Source: Myxococcota bacterium (GTDB taxonomy: Bacteria; Myxococcota_A; Polyangia; Palsa-1104; JAEUJZ01). From it: DNA of 33,878 nucleotides. Numbering within the stretch: position 1 is the first letter of the stretch; each line of letters starts with the position of its first letter. The position numbers and the translations under genes were made by a program. Positions 1 to 16,311 of this stretch are shown piece after piece. The notes under the pieces are model-generated. The model was not told the DNA's origin. It made no database searches and saw only the letters and a program-made list of their open reading frames with translations. The stretch spans positions 1 to 33,878 of the forward strand of contig JANWXW010000012.1 of assembly GCA_025057315.1 (NCBI GenBank), written 5' to 3'.

Positions 1-261
1 TCCTTTTCGGTGCAGAAGGACTACCGCGAGCTGGTGGCCGCGGCCCTGGCGGTGTGCGCTCCAGGGGCCCTGCTGTGCTGCGCCTCCAATGCCGCCCGAT
101 TCACGCGGGAGGACATGGAAGTTGCTCTTGGCGAGGGGGCCAGCTGGGCCAAGCGCCATGTGCGGATCATAGGCTGCACCGGGCTACCGGTCGATTTTCC
201 AGTGCCGGCTGGATTCCCCGAGGGCCACTATCTGAAGTTTCTCACTTGCGCTGTGATATAG
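1..261 (+). CDS. Class I SAM-dependent rRNA methyltransferase, RlmI/RlmK type, C-terminal fragment (partial)
   Basis: Only the last 86 codons are in the window; the frame is open from base 1 and stops at TAG 259-261. It begins with SFSVQKDYREL, matching the segment after the catalytic DPPxF motif of RlmI/RlmK-type 23S rRNA methyltransferases. It ends with the family-typical DFPVPAGFPEGHYLKF tail. The enzyme would methylate a base of 23S rRNA using S-adenosylmethionine in the cytoplasm. The exact target (m5C of RlmI or m7G of RlmK) cannot be told from this fragment. It converges on the end of rpoC. The family call is fairly sure, the gene symbol is not. Confidence 0.72.
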   Translation, partial: SFSVQKDYRELVAAALAVCAPGALLCCASNAARFTREDMEVALGEGASWAKRHVRIIGCTGLPVDFPVPAGFPEGHYLKFLTCAVI

Positions 262-630
262 GCGAACAGGAGGCGCCGCCTACCCAAAGCAGGCGAGCAG
301 CGAGGGGGCGTGTCGGCCGGCGCCCCCAGGCGCAGATGCCGACGACGGCAGAGGTTGGACCCTGTAGCCTAGGGCAGCCTTGGTTCGAGAGCTGCTCTCT
401 TGGCCGCAGCGGGGCCTTTTAGGGAAAGGCTACCTGTTACACCGCCTGCGGCGCATCAAGGCCTCGTCGGCCCCAGACCGGACTCTTGCCATGTCACACG
501 GAAGGCGACCCTGCTGGACGTGGCACCCTGCTGCCGAGGCAGCTCCCCGGCCCTGTGCGCTGCCAGAGCCAGCCCGGCCTTGCGGGCCCTGCGCCCTGGG
601 TCCCGATGTAGGGGCAGGATTCCGTCGGGC
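262..630. other. Intergenic stretch between two convergent gene ends
   Basis: These 369 bases separate the + strand methyltransferase from the end of the minus-strand rpoC. Open frames exist on both strands but none has a recognisable product or ribosome site. The clear structure is a perfect 7-bp inverted repeat, GGGGGCG (304-310) and CGCCCCC (321-327), around a 10-base loop. A second weaker GC hairpin near 402-416 is followed by TTTT and could end + strand transcription. No convincing terminator with a T tract on the rpoC side was found. Confidence 0.5.
304..327. terminator. Candidate hairpin between convergent genes
   Basis: The stem GGGGGCG/CGCCCCC is perfect and GC-only, lying 43 bases after the methyltransferase stop. 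It lacks a following T tract on either strand, so it may be a 3'-end stabiliser or a weak bidirectional terminator rather than a classical one. Confidence 0.3.
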
Positions 631-4869
<4,239 letters not shown>

Positions 4870-4877
4870 GAGACCGT

Positions 4878-4885
4878 CTCCTTTC
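4878..4885 (-). promoter_or_regulatory. Strong ribosome binding site deciding the rpoC start
   Basis: On the minus strand this reads GAAAGGAG, 8 bases ahead of GTG 4869. It argues for the shorter rpoC start over TTG 4908. Having its own strong site also means rpoC translation does not depend on coupling to the lipoprotein gene upstream. Confidence 0.75.
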
Positions 4886-4936
4886 ACCCCCTTCTGTCTC
4901 CTCGGCAAGGGGGACAGATGCAGGGCGGGGGCGAGG

Positions 4937-5254
4937 CTATTTCACACACAGAGGGTTCTGCTGGTTGATGGCAACAAGGGGCTGCAGACACGCCGAGATC
5001 TCCCCGCAAGGCCGGCTGTAGCAGTCCATCTTCCGCTGCCGTAGCTCGGGCGCGTTCCTGCACATTCTGTTTTCTTCCGCATCCAGGTCGCTGAGCGCCC
5101 CGGGCATGCGGTCGCAAGCCTGGCGGCAACTGACCTCATCGAGGCCAGCGCAGCGTCCCTTGGCTGCACAGTCGGCGCGGCAGAGATCCAGGTTGCCAAC
5201 GCCGCAGCCGACGGTGAGCAGCAGGACAAGCGGAACGGCCACGCGGGCAAGCAT
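4937..5254 (-). CDS. Small cysteine-rich lipoprotein encoded between rpoB and rpoC
   Basis: I do not recognise a family. The 105-residue product starts [17 protein letters not shown], a short basic start, a hydrophobic stretch and a lipobox (TVGC, Cys 17), so it should be exported and lipid-anchored. The mature part carries ten further cysteines, mostly as spaced pairs, suggesting disulfide pairing outside the cytoplasm. It is charged and helical-looking in the middle and ends in LCVK. ATG 5254 starts one base after the rpoB stop, with no ribosome site of its own, so translation is probably coupled to rpoB. It ends 67 bases before rpoC. The lipoprotein call comes from the signal; its function is unknown. 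Its location inside rpoBC is unusual. Confidence 0.8.
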   Translation of the reverse strand: MLARVAVPLVLLLTVGCGVGNLDLCRADCAAKGRCAGLDEVSCRQACDRMPGALSDLDAEENRMCRNAPELRQRKMDCYSRPCGEISACLQPLVAINQQNPLCVK

Positions 5255-5255
5255 G

Positions 5256-9446
<4,191 letters not shown>

Positions 9447-9604
9447 GGAGATCCTCTCTCTGCCCTGCGCCCCTGCTGTGGACGGGGCCTAGGGGAGCCA
9501 GAAATGAGCAATCGGCCCACGGGGCAGATCTCTCCCCATGAGCCGCTTCGTCGTGGCCCTACGAGTCGCACTCTCTCCGTTGGAGACGCGAGGCTTCGCA
9601 CCAG

Positions 9605-9988
9605 CTACTTGATCTCCACTTCGCCACCGGCCTCCACAATCTTCTTCTTGATGGACTCAGCCTCATCCTTGGACACTCCGGCCTTGATCTCCTTAGGCGC
9701 ACCGTCCACCAGATCCTTGGCCTCCTTGAGGCCAAGGTTGGTGATCTCACGGATCGCCTTGATCACCTGGATCTTGTTGCTCCCAGCTGCCTTGAGCACC
9801 ACCGTAAACTCGGTCTGCTCGGCCGGCTTCTCCTGTGCCGGGGCTGCCGCCGCAGCCGGACTCGCCACCGCCACCGGCGCTGCTTTCACGCCCCACTTCT
9901 CCTCGAGCAGCCGGGTAAGCTGCGCGATCTGCATCACCGTCATGTTCGACAGCTGGTCTACGATCTGATCCATGTTCACGTCAGGCAT
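9605..9988 (-). CDS. rplL: 50S ribosomal protein L7/L12
   Basis: Stalk protein of the large ribosomal subunit that recruits and activates translational GTPases; it binds as dimers to L10. The 127-residue product has the N-terminal dimerisation helices ([18 protein letters not shown]), an Ala/Pro-rich hinge at about residues 38-55, and the conserved C-terminal domain with [20 protein letters not shown] and VDGAPKEIK. Start ATG 9988 has AGGAG upstream; the internal Met 6 is an alternative. It follows rplJ by 42 bases in the same operon. Confidence 0.97.
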   Translation of the reverse strand: MPDVNMDQIVDQLSNMTVMQIAQLTRLLEEKWGVKAAPVAVASPAAAAAPAQEKPAEQTEFTVVLKAAGSNKIQVIKAIREITNLGLKEAKDLVDGAPKEIKAGVSKDEAESIKKKIVEAGGEVEIK

Positions 9989-10030
9989 CTCCCGATCTCC
10001 TGTTGGCTCTTCCGCGTCCTTGCAGACAAG

Positions 10031-10552
10031 CTAGCCTTGCCCCTCGAGCGCCCGCCGCTGCGCATCGAGGAGATAGACGAAGTTCTGTGCACCTGCATGG
10101 AGCGTGCGCACCAGCTCGGTGGCCGGTGCCATCAAGGTGGCGAGCAGCGCGGCGCGTATCTCATCCTTGCCCGGCATCTCGGCCGCACGCTCGACCCCTT
10201 TCTCATCGAGCACGCCCTCGAGATAGCCGCCTTTGATCTTCAGCTTGTCGTTGCTCTTGGCAAAGCTCTTGGCGATCTTGGCAGCCGCCGAGGGACTGTC
10301 CCACGAAAAGATGACCGCCGTAGGCCCCTCCAGGTAAACGGACAGCCCCTCCAGAGGCGTGCCAGCGATGGCACGCTTGATGAGGGTGTTCTTGTACACT
10401 CGGTACTCGCACTGCTGCTTGCGGAAGTCGTCTCGAAGCGCCGTCACCGTCGGCACATCCAGACCACGATAGTCGCATAGGACCACGGCGGCACTGCGGG
10501 CGAACTTATCCCTCAGCTCCGCCACTTGCTGCTCCTTGGTTGCTCTGTCCAT
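10031..10552 (-). CDS. rplJ: 50S ribosomal protein L10
   Basis: Stalk base protein that anchors L7/L12 dimers to 23S rRNA next to L11. The 173-residue product shows the family pattern: an N-terminal helix (RATKEQQVAELRDKF), VVLCDYRGLDVPTVTALR, YKNTLIKRAI, then a C-terminal helix region for L7/L12 binding. ATG 10552 is preceded by GGAG at good spacing. In many bacteria L10 with L12 represses its own mRNA through a long leader. Here only 70 bases separate rplA from rplJ and I see no long leader fold, so such control would have to use a short site. Confidence 0.97.
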   Translation of the reverse strand: MDRATKEQQVAELRDKFARSAAVVLCDYRGLDVPTVTALRDDFRKQQCEYRVYKNTLIKRAIAGTPLEGLSVYLEGPTAVIFSWDSPSAAAKIAKSFAKSNDKLKIKGGYLEGVLDEKGVERAAEMPGKDEIRAALLATLMAPATELVRTLHAGAQNFVYLLDAQRRALEGQG

Positions 10553-10622
10553 GCTGAGGTCTCCGTGTCTCGGCAGGGACGTTTAAGCCCCGCAGGGCCC
10601 CTGCTGTCTATGACCCGTGTGC

Positions 10623-11339
10623 CTACTTGGCCGCCAGTTGCTGCTGGACATCGTTGACATCGAGCTTGATGCCCGGACCGAGCGTGGTCGAGATCGCCAC
10701 AGACCGGATGTACTGTCCCTTGGCCGTCGACGGCTTGAGCTTGATGAGCAGCTCCAGCAGCGCCCGCGCGTTGTCCTGGAGCTTCTGCGGACCAAATGAA
10801 ACCTTACCGATGGGAGCGTGCACAATGCCCGCTTTCTCGACGCGGAACTCGACCCGGCCGCCCTTCAGCTCGCGCACCGCCTTGGCCACCTCTGTGGTCA
10901 CGGTGCCCACCTTGGGGTTGGGCATCAGCCCCCGCGGGCCCAAGATGCGGCCGATCCGGCCCACCAGGCCCATCATGTCCGGCGTCGCCACCGCGGCGTC
11001 GAAGTCGAGGAACCCCTCGTTCTGGATGCGCTGCACCAGGTCTTCGGCTCCCACCACGTCGGCACCTGCCTCCTGGGCCTCCCGCGCTTTGTCCCCTTTG
11101 GCGAAGACGGCCACGCGCACGGTCTTGCCTGTGCCATGAGGCAGGTTGACAGCACCGCGCACCATCTGATCCGCATGCTTGGGATCTACGCCCAGGCGCA
11201 CCGCGATGTCCACCGTCTCGTCAAACTTGGAGGAGATCCGTGTGCGCGGCACGAGTGCAAAGGCCTCTTGCATCGAGTAACGCCGCTGGCGATCGACAAG
11301 CTTGCTCGCCGCCTGGAACTTCTTGCTCACCTTGGCCAT
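10623..11339 (-). CDS. rplA: 50S ribosomal protein L1
   Basis: Protein of the mobile L1 stalk, which helps deacylated tRNA leave the ribosome. In many bacteria it also represses the L11-L1 mRNA. The 238-residue product has the hallmarks [39 protein letters not shown] and [16 protein letters not shown] ([17 protein letters not shown]). A strong AAGGAGG ribosome site precedes ATG 11339. It lies between rplK (80-base gap) and rplJ (70-base gap). Confidence 0.97.
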   Translation of the reverse strand: MAKVSKKFQAASKLVDRQRRYSMQEAFALVPRTRISSKFDETVDIAVRLGVDPKHADQMVRGAVNLPHGTGKTVRVAVFAKGDKAREAQEAGADVVGAEDLVQRIQNEGFLDFDAAVATPDMMGLVGRIGRILGPRGLMPNPKVGTVTTEVAKAVRELKGGRVEFRVEKAGIVHAPIGKVSFGPQKLQDNARALLELLIKLKPSTAKGQYIRSVAISTTLGPGIKLDVNDVQQQLAAK

Positions 11340-11419
11340 GAACGGGTGCCTCCTTCTCGACGGTCACGCGCCAACGCGCCAGCCGTCTCCCGCATCGGCT
11401 GCGGTCGGCCGGGCAGGGT

Positions 11420-11860
11420 CTAGTCGACGACCTCGATGCCCATGGAACGCGCAGTGCCCTCGATGGTGCGCATCGCGGCCTCGATGCTGGTGGTGTTCAG
11501 GTCGGGCAGCTTCTGCGCCGCGATCTCACGCACCTGCTTGCGCGTCACCTTGCCCACTTTGATCTTGTTAGGCTCCTTAGAGCCAGCGCCCGGCTTCTTG
11601 CCCAGCGGCAGCCCAGCTGCCTTCTTCAGCAGCGCCGACGCCGGCGGCGTCTTGGTGACGAAGGTGAACGATCGGTCCGAGTAGACCGTGATCACCACCG
11701 GGATCATCATGGCCTCCATGCCCTGAGTGCGGGCATTGAAGGACTTGCAGAACTCCATGATGTTCACGCCGTGCTGTCCCAGGGCGGGGCCAACCGGCGG
11801 GGAGGGATTGGCCTTCCCGGCGGGAATCTGGAGCTTGACCAAACCGACGACTTTCTTCAT
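11420..11860 (-). CDS. rplK: 50S ribosomal protein L11
   Basis: L11 binds the GTPase-associated centre of 23S rRNA and, in many bacteria, is needed for RelA activation on starved ribosomes. The 146-residue product starts [31 protein letters not shown], here cited by its parts: the IPAGKA and [18 protein letters not shown] signatures are both present, followed by [14 protein letters not shown]. Start is ATG 11860. It is preceded by a 172-base leader after nusG that contains a perfect small hairpin, a possible site of L1 feedback. Confidence 0.97.
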   Translation of the reverse strand: MKKVVGLVKLQIPAGKANPSPPVGPALGQHGVNIMEFCKSFNARTQGMEAMMIPVVITVYSDRSFTFVTKTPPASALLKKAAGLPLGKKPGAGSKEPNKIKVGKVTRKQVREIAAQKLPDLNTTSIEAAMRTIEGTARSMGIEVVD

Positions 11861-11891
11861 GTGGCTCTGTGTCCCCTCGGCACACGATCCC

Positions 11892-11906
11892 GGTCCCTAT
11901 GGGACC
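11892..11906 (-). promoter_or_regulatory. Hairpin in the rplK leader, possible L1 feedback site
   Basis: GGTCCC and GGGACC pair perfectly around a 3-base loop, 32 bases before the rplK start. In many bacteria L1 represses the rplK-rplA mRNA at a leader structure. This hairpin is a candidate by position only; I did not match it to the L1 rRNA site. Confidence 0.25.
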
Positions 11907-12033
11907 TTTGGTTCAGGAGCAGGGGATGTGGCCGCGTGGCCCAAGGGCCGCTCATATGGCACGAATCACGCCCGACTACAAGAACTATTTTTGGCAATCT
12001 TGTTTTTTTCAGGACCCGCTGGTTCCGCCCCCC

Positions 12034-12573
12034 TTACGCCTTTTCCACCTGCGCAAAGTCCAGCTCAACCGCGGTGGCCCGACCAAAGATGCTCACCAGG
12101 ACCTTGACCTTCTGCTTATCAGCCTTGACCTCGTCGACAATGCCAGAAAAGTTCGTAAACGGTCCGTCGATGACACGGACGTTCTCGCCCTCCTCGAAGG
12201 AGATGCGCGGCTTGGGCCTCTGCGCCCCCTCGGCCATCTGGTTGTTGATCTGGGCGATGTCCTTCTCGTTGACCGGCGTCGGGTTGGTGCCCCCTAGAAA
12301 GCCGGTGATCTTGGCGGTGCTCTTGACCAGATGGTACGTTTTTTCGTTCAGCTCCATCTCGACGAAGATGTAGCCGGGATAGAACTTGCGCGTGGTGATG
12401 CGCTTCTGTCCCTTCTCCTTCCCCTTGACCGGCTCCAGCACCGACTCGGTCGGGATGAGAATCCGGCCGAACTCCTTGTCCATGCCGGCCTGCTTGACCC
12501 GCTCCATCAGAGCCAGCCGCGCCCGGTTCTCCTGACCCGAGTAGGTGTGCACGACGTACCACTTCATCGCCAT
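12034..12573 (-). CDS. nusG: Transcription termination/antitermination factor NusG
   Basis: NusG binds the RNA polymerase clamp, suppresses pausing and links polymerase to Rho or to ribosomal protein S10. The product has the NGN domain first (KWYVVHTYSGQENRARLAL, then RKFYPGYIFVEM) and a C-terminal KOW domain (EGENVRVIDGPFTNFSGIV). I chose ATG 12573 (179 residues, MAMKWYVV) because GGTGA stands five bases before it. GTG 12582 would add three residues and ATG 12567 would remove two. It starts 30 bases after the secE stop. Confidence 0.97.
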   Translation of the reverse strand: MAMKWYVVHTYSGQENRARLALMERVKQAGMDKEFGRILIPTESVLEPVKGKEKGQKRITTRKFYPGYIFVEMELNEKTYHLVKSTAKITGFLGGTNPTPVNEKDIAQINNQMAEGAQRPKPRISFEEGENVRVIDGPFTNFSGIVDEVKADKQKVKVLVSIFGRATAVELDFAQVEKA

Positions 12574-12603
12574 GGTGTTCACCGCATTGCCTGGGGCCCT
12601 GCA

Positions 12604-12957
12604 TCAACCATAAATGAGGCGGGTCAGGTAGGACCACACCCCATCGAATATTCCAAGGATGAACGAGGCGATGATCACGGTGATGATCACCACCACCGTG
12701 GCCGCCATGGTTTCCTTGCGGGTGGGCCAGGTCACCTTGCCCAGGTGGGTCACGCACTCGGACGCCAGGGTAAAGAGCTCCTCGTTGCGCCAGGCCAGCC
12801 AGACCGAGACGGCAGCGACCACAAACGATATGGAGTACAGGACAAGAGGTTTGGGCTTGCCAAAGTAGCTCCACAGCCACTCCCCTGTTCTGATGAGCAG
12901 ATAGAGCAGCACGATGCCGCCTGACGCATACAGGAAGTGAACCCACTTGCGTTCCAT
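12604..12957 (-). CDS. secE: Preprotein translocase subunit SecE
   Basis: SecE embraces and stabilises SecY in the inner-membrane protein channel. The 117-residue product has three hydrophobic segments, at about residues 8-25, 38-57 and 86-108. This is the longer proteobacterial form rather than the single-helix one. Between the second and third lies the conserved amphipathic helix with VTHLGKVTWPTRKET. ATG 12957 has TGGAG five to six bases upstream. It lies between tRNA-Trp and nusG, its usual place. Confidence 0.95.
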   Translation of the reverse strand: MERKWVHFLYASGGIVLLYLLIRTGEWLWSYFGKPKPLVLYSISFVVAAVSVWLAWRNEELFTLASECVTHLGKVTWPTRKETMAATVVVIITVIIASFILGIFDGVWSYLTRLIYG

Positions 12958-13003
12958 CTGTGCTCCAGAGACTGCCCTATCCTACCAGAGGAGGGACCTC
13001 CGA

Positions 13004-13080
13004 TGGCAGGCCAGGAGGGATTCGAACCCCCAACCCGCGGATTTGGAGTCCGCCGCTCTACCAGTTCGAGCTACTGGCCT
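13004..13080 (-). tRNA. tRNA-Trp (anticodon CCA)
   Basis: The minus strand folds as a full cloverleaf. The acceptor stem AGGCCAG/CTGGCCT is perfect, the anticodon loop CTCCAAA sits on stem GCGGA/TCCGC, the T arm contains GGTTCGAATCC, and the discriminator is G. The 3' CCA is encoded, unlike the other four tRNAs here. It sits between rpmG and secE. Confidence 0.97.
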
Positions 13081-13147
13081 ACGCTGGACCCAGGCCGCAT
13101 CTCGACCCAGACCCACCTGCAATTATGTACAGCACCCACCCAAACGC

Positions 13148-13309
13148 CTACTTGGTTTCTCGGTGAACAGCCACCTTACGGCACCACTTGCAGTACTTGT
13201 TGAACTCCAGCTTGTCGGGCGTGGTCCGCTTGTTCTTGTTGGTATGATAATTGCGTCGTTTGCACTCCTTGCACTCGAGCGTCACGAGGACGCGGTTACC
13301 ACGGGCCAT
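13148..13309 (-). CDS. rpmG: 50S ribosomal protein L33
   Basis: Small large-subunit protein near the E site. The 53-residue product begins [21 protein letters not shown] and keeps both zinc-binding pairs, CKEC (Cys 13 and 16) and CKWC (Cys 40 and 43), so it is the zinc-containing form. It ends [12 protein letters not shown] 13309 has GAGG about nine bases upstream. It lies directly after tRNA-Thr(GGT), where relatives usually have tuf first and then rpmG. Confidence 0.96.
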   Translation of the reverse strand: MARGNRVLVTLECKECKRRNYHTNKNKRTTPDKLEFNKYCKWCRKVAVHRETK

Positions 13310-13355
13310 CAGCGAAACCTCATTTGCGGAACTTGCGGAAACAAGAGCCGGACAG

Positions 13356-13428
<73 letters not shown>

Positions 13429-13490
13429 TGGCCTCATGCGATTCTGATCATGCTGTACCCCCCCGGGCATCACGCCCTGGGTGGGTCGGA

Positions 13491-13563
13491 AGCGGGCGAC
13501 GGGACTCGAACCCGCGACATCTAGCTTGGAAGGCTAGAGCTCTACCAACTGAGCTACACCCGC
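13491..13563 (-). tRNA. tRNA-Gly (anticodon TCC)
   Basis: Acceptor stem GCGGGTG/CGCCCGC has one G-T pair. The anticodon loop CTTCCAA sits on stem CTAGC/GCTAG, and the T arm has GGTTCGAGTCC. Discriminator is T and CCA is not encoded. Third of the tRNA run. Confidence 0.97.
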
Positions 13564-13580
13564 GCGTACATCACACATCG

Positions 13581-13665
<85 letters not shown>

Positions 13666-13696
13666 GGCGCCGTGGTCTTCGTGCCGTTTTTCAAAG

Positions 13697-13769
13697 AGCT
13701 GGCGGCGGGACTCGAACCCGCTACCTGCTGATTACAAGTCAGCTGCTCTACCACGTGAGCTACGCCAGC
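13697..13769 (-). tRNA. tRNA-Thr (anticodon TGT)
   Basis: Acceptor stem GCTGGCG/CGCCAGC is perfect. The anticodon loop CTTGTAA sits on GCTGA/TCAGC, and the T arm has GGTTCGAGTCC. Discriminator is T and CCA is not encoded. It is the first transcribed gene of the cluster, 27 bases after the promoter's -10 box. Confidence 0.97.
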
Positions 13770-13796
13770 AGGCAGCCGCCGGCCAAGAGGCTGCAA

Positions 13797-13825
13797 TTTG
13801 TACTCTTTTATCTTGACCCTGTCAA
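13797..13825 (-). promoter_or_regulatory. Sigma-70 type promoter of the tRNA-rpmG-secE cluster
   Basis: On the minus strand a consensus -35 box TTGACA (13820-13825) is followed after 17 bases by TACAAA (13797-13802), with an A-rich run just upstream of the -35 box. Placement directly ahead of tRNA-Thr(TGT) fits a strong stable-RNA promoter. The -35 box lies inside or at the very end of the reading frame that precedes it, which stops at 13808-13810. Confidence 0.8.
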
Positions 13826-14878
13826 GTTGTATTTTTTGCCCGCTGTCTTTTCCGTCTTCTGCGGGCTGCTCGAGGAGGAAGGCGGCTGCACAGGCCCCCC
13901 CGCCAGCAGCGCCCCCAGGCCCGCCAGCCGCTCCAGCAGACCGACGTACTCCGCCCGGCTCAGCGACAGGCGCAGCGTCACCTCGGCACCGCTCGTCCCC
14001 ACCTCGATGGCCCGCATCAGGCCAGCCAGGCCCAGCAGCTGGATCTGCGTCTGGCCCGAAAGCGCCAGCATGCGCTGGCGCAGCCACCCACCCAGTGCCG
14101 ACGCCTCGTCCGGCGCGGCCATCCAGCCCAGAGCGCGCAGTTCCACACCCTGACCCTGGTCGGCACGGGCTGCTCCCACCAGCTCCAAGGGGACCGCGGG
14201 CAGCCCGGCCCCCAGCAGATCGCGCCGCATGGAGGGCGTAACCCGACTCCAGATCCGGACCAGCGCCTCGCCAGCCCCGATGCGCTGAAACAGGGGAGCA
14301 GCCTCCTGCCACACCGAGCGGCCACCGCGACCCCCTGCTCGCCGCGCAGGCGTGCTCGGTCCCAGAAAACGCCTGGGCCAGCGATCCAGCACTGCCGGCA
14401 GCAGGGCGACGGAACCGAACACCACCGGCCCCTCTGGCAGCACACACAAGCCCAGCTGCCGTCCCCGCCGGCAGGTCACCCCCCGCTGATGGGCAGTCAC
14501 CAGGGGGCTCCCATCCCCCAGCCTCTCGCGGAGCCGGCTCAGGTCCGGCGCTTCCCCGTCCGCCTCGAGCACCAGCAGGAGCGGACGCTGCGCCTCAGGC
14601 ACCGTCGCATCTGGGGTGGCCGCCAGCACCGCCCGGCGTAGCCCTTGCGTCGCCACCCCTACACGGCTCAGCGCCTGCTCCAGGTGGGCCACGGCCTCCG
14701 GGGGACCGTGCTGACGCAGACGATCAAGGTCGAACTCCAGCAACAGCGCCAGGCTCGCTGGCACGAGCTCGGCCGGATGCAGGCCTGCTGCCGCACCCTC
14801 CGCCTGGAGCCCGGCCGGCGCCCCCAGCAGCAGGCCACCCAGCAGCAAGCCCGCACAAAGCCCCCTCCGCCCCCTCAC
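13808..14878 (-). CDS. Exported protein of unknown function, third gene of the FHA-PP2C operon
   Basis: No family recognised. The start is GTG 14878, overlapping the PP2C stop by four bases (GTGA), which gives 356 residues. The N-terminus is a signal peptide: RGRR, then a Leu/Gly-rich hydrophobic stretch ending in APAGLQA near residue 26. The rest looks globular, Leu/Ala/Arg-rich, with a LALLLEFDLDRLRQHG segment early, and ends in a Ser run and a Lys-rich tail (PQKTEKTAGKKYN). Overlap with the phosphatase suggests translational coupling and a shared role. Its last codons overlap the promoter of the tRNA cluster. A longer reading from 15193 was rejected because it would lie over the PP2C gene. 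Confidence 0.7.
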   Translation of the reverse strand: MRGRRGLCAGLLLGGLLLGAPAGLQAEGAAAGLHPAELVPASLALLLEFDLDRLRQHGPPEAVAHLEQALSRVGVATQGLRRAVLAATPDATVPEAQRPLLLVLEADGEAPDLSRLRERLGDGSPLVTAHQRGVTCRRGRQLGLCVLPEGPVVFGSVALLPAVLDRWPRRFLGPSTPARRAGGRGGRSVWQEAAPLFQRIGAGEALVRIWSRVTPSMRRDLLGAGLPAVPLELVGAARADQGQGVELRALGWMAAPDEASALGGWLRQRMLALSGQTQIQLLGLAGLMRAIEVGTSGAEVTLRLSLSRAEYVGLLERLAGLGALLAGGPVQPPSSSSSPQKTEKTAGKKYNLTGSR

Positions 14879-16311
14879 GGCCCACCTCCCTGCCCCGGCG
14901 CGCGCAGGCGCAGGGCACAGCGCTGGCCGGGTGAGACGTGAACCTGCTCCTCCGGTCCTGCCCCCCGGACCGGGTCCCACAGCGCCACGCGGTGCAGGCC
15001 CGGGCCGAGGCGAATCTCCTGACCAGGCGACCGCAGGGGTCCCACCCGCTCGCCATCCAGGACCAGGCCCACCTCCGCCGAGTCCACCATGAAGTAGCAG
15101 AGGGCCCCCCGCCCCAGCTGTCCGCTCGGAGGTCTCTGCGGGTAGAGCAGCAGCCCCACCACCACGCCGGCCACGGCCAGCCCCACCACCCAAGCCATAG
15201 ACAGCACCGAGGCCAGCGACAGCGGCAAGCTCGGGGCAGGCAGGCTGAAGGCCGGCAGCGCCTCGACCAGAAGCAGCTCCCGCTTCGCGGTCTTGCGCCC
15301 CGCAGGGTCCTCCAAGGCAATGGGCCGGTAGGCTACCTCGTCCTGCTCCGTCGGCTCCGGCAACCCCTCGCCATCCACCTGCGCCACGATCACCGTGATG
15401 TTGTCCGGCCCGCCAGCTGCCCGCGCCATCTCGATGAGGGCGCGAGCCACCTCAGGCAAGGCAGCATCCTGCCCCATCACCTGCTGGATCTCCTCATCAC
15501 TGACCACGCCGACCAGGCCGTCGGAGCAGAGCAGGATCCGATCCCCCCGCCGCAGCTGCTCCGTAGAGAGCAGCACCTCCACGTCCTCCTGCACCCCCAG
15601 CGCCTGCAGGATCACGTTGGAGTGCTCAAACAGCTTGGCCTGGTCCTGGGTGATCTGGCCGCTGTCGAGCAGCGAGTTGACCAGGGACTGATCATGGGTG
15701 ATCTGGGTCAGCCGCCCGCGCCGCCACAGGTAGGCCCGGCTGTCGCCCACCTGGGCCACCACGACGCGCCCCCGGCGCAGCACCACCGACGTCAGCGTGG
15801 TGCCCATGCCGGCTTTGGACAGATCCGCGCAGGCAGCCGCAAAGATCTCGTGGTTCACCGCGTAAGCGGCGTCGCGAAGGCACATCGCCACCCGGCGCAC
15901 CTCCGCGTCCACGCCATCGCTCTGGACAGCAAGCTTCTCGGTCACGGCCCGGGACAGCGCCGAGGCCCCATCGCCCGCGGGCAGCCCCTGGGCTGCGACC
16001 CCCGCATCGGTCGGAGGCGGAGAAGCCTCGGGCGCGGCTTGCCGAGCGCCCAGCTCCCCCGGCAAGCTCTCAGCCAGCAACCGGCGCATCCCCCTGACCG
16101 CCAGCGCAGAGGCCACCTCGCCCGCTGCCGCCCCTCCCATCCCATCGCAGACCACCAGGAGCGCCCCCCGGGGGCCGAGCGGGAAATCCATCGGCTCCTG
16201 CGCCGCAGCCGTGTCGCGATCCAGGTCCACCACGAGGAAGCTGTCCTCGTTGTGCTCCCGCAGAAGCCCCACATCGGTGGCGCCCGCCACGCGGACCCGG
16301 ATCTCCGGCAT
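14875..16311 (-). CDS. Membrane-anchored PP2C-family serine/threonine phosphatase
   Basis: Removes phosphate from Ser/Thr in proteins using two metal ions. The PP2C motifs appear in order: NEDSF (about residue 22), VVCDGMGG (about 55), GTTLTSVVL, VAQVGDSRAYLWRRG, LCSDGLVGVVSDEE and GGPDNITVIV, so the domain looks active. It fills about residues 5-270. A hydrophobic segment (MAWVVGLAVAGVVVGLLLY) follows near residue 370-388. The last 90 or so residues form a beta-rich tail resembling a PEGA-type domain that should lie outside the inner membrane. ATG 16311 overlaps the stop of the FHA gene by one base (TGATG), so the two are probably translated together. Substrates are unknown; no Ser/Thr kinase is in the window. 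Confidence 0.92.
   Translation of the reverse strand: MPEIRVRVAGATDVGLLREHNEDSFLVVDLDRDTAAAQEPMDFPLGPRGALLVVCDGMGGAAAGEVASALAVRGMRRLLAESLPGELGARQAAPEASPPPTDAGVAAQGLPAGDGASALSRAVTEKLAVQSDGVDAEVRRVAMCLRDAAYAVNHEIFAAACADLSKAGMGTTLTSVVLRRGRVVVAQVGDSRAYLWRRGRLTQITHDQSLVNSLLDSGQITQDQAKLFEHSNVILQALGVQEDVEVLLSTEQLRRGDRILLCSDGLVGVVSDEEIQQVMGQDAALPEVARALIEMARAAGGPDNITVIVAQVDGEGLPEPTEQDEVAYRPIALEDPAGRKTAKRELLLVEALPAFSLPAPSLPLSLASVLSMAWVVGLAVAGVVVGLLLYPQRPPSGQLGRGALCYFMVDSAEVGLVLDGERVGPLRSPGQEIRLGPGLHRVALWDPVRGAGPEEQVHVSPGQRCALRLRAPGQGGGP

Noticed and set aside
4870..4908. TTG start of rpoC at 4908.
   Set aside because: The residues added are not typical of RpoC, while GTG 4869 has a strong ribosome site and matches the family's N-terminus.
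9447..9604. rplL-rpoB attenuator or RNase III site.
   Set aside because: No convincing hairpin with a T tract was found in this gap.
14879..15193. Longer start for the exported protein at 15193.
   Set aside because: It would overlap the PP2C gene by over 300 bases and place the signal peptide in the middle of the protein. GTG 14878 gives a proper N-terminal signal.
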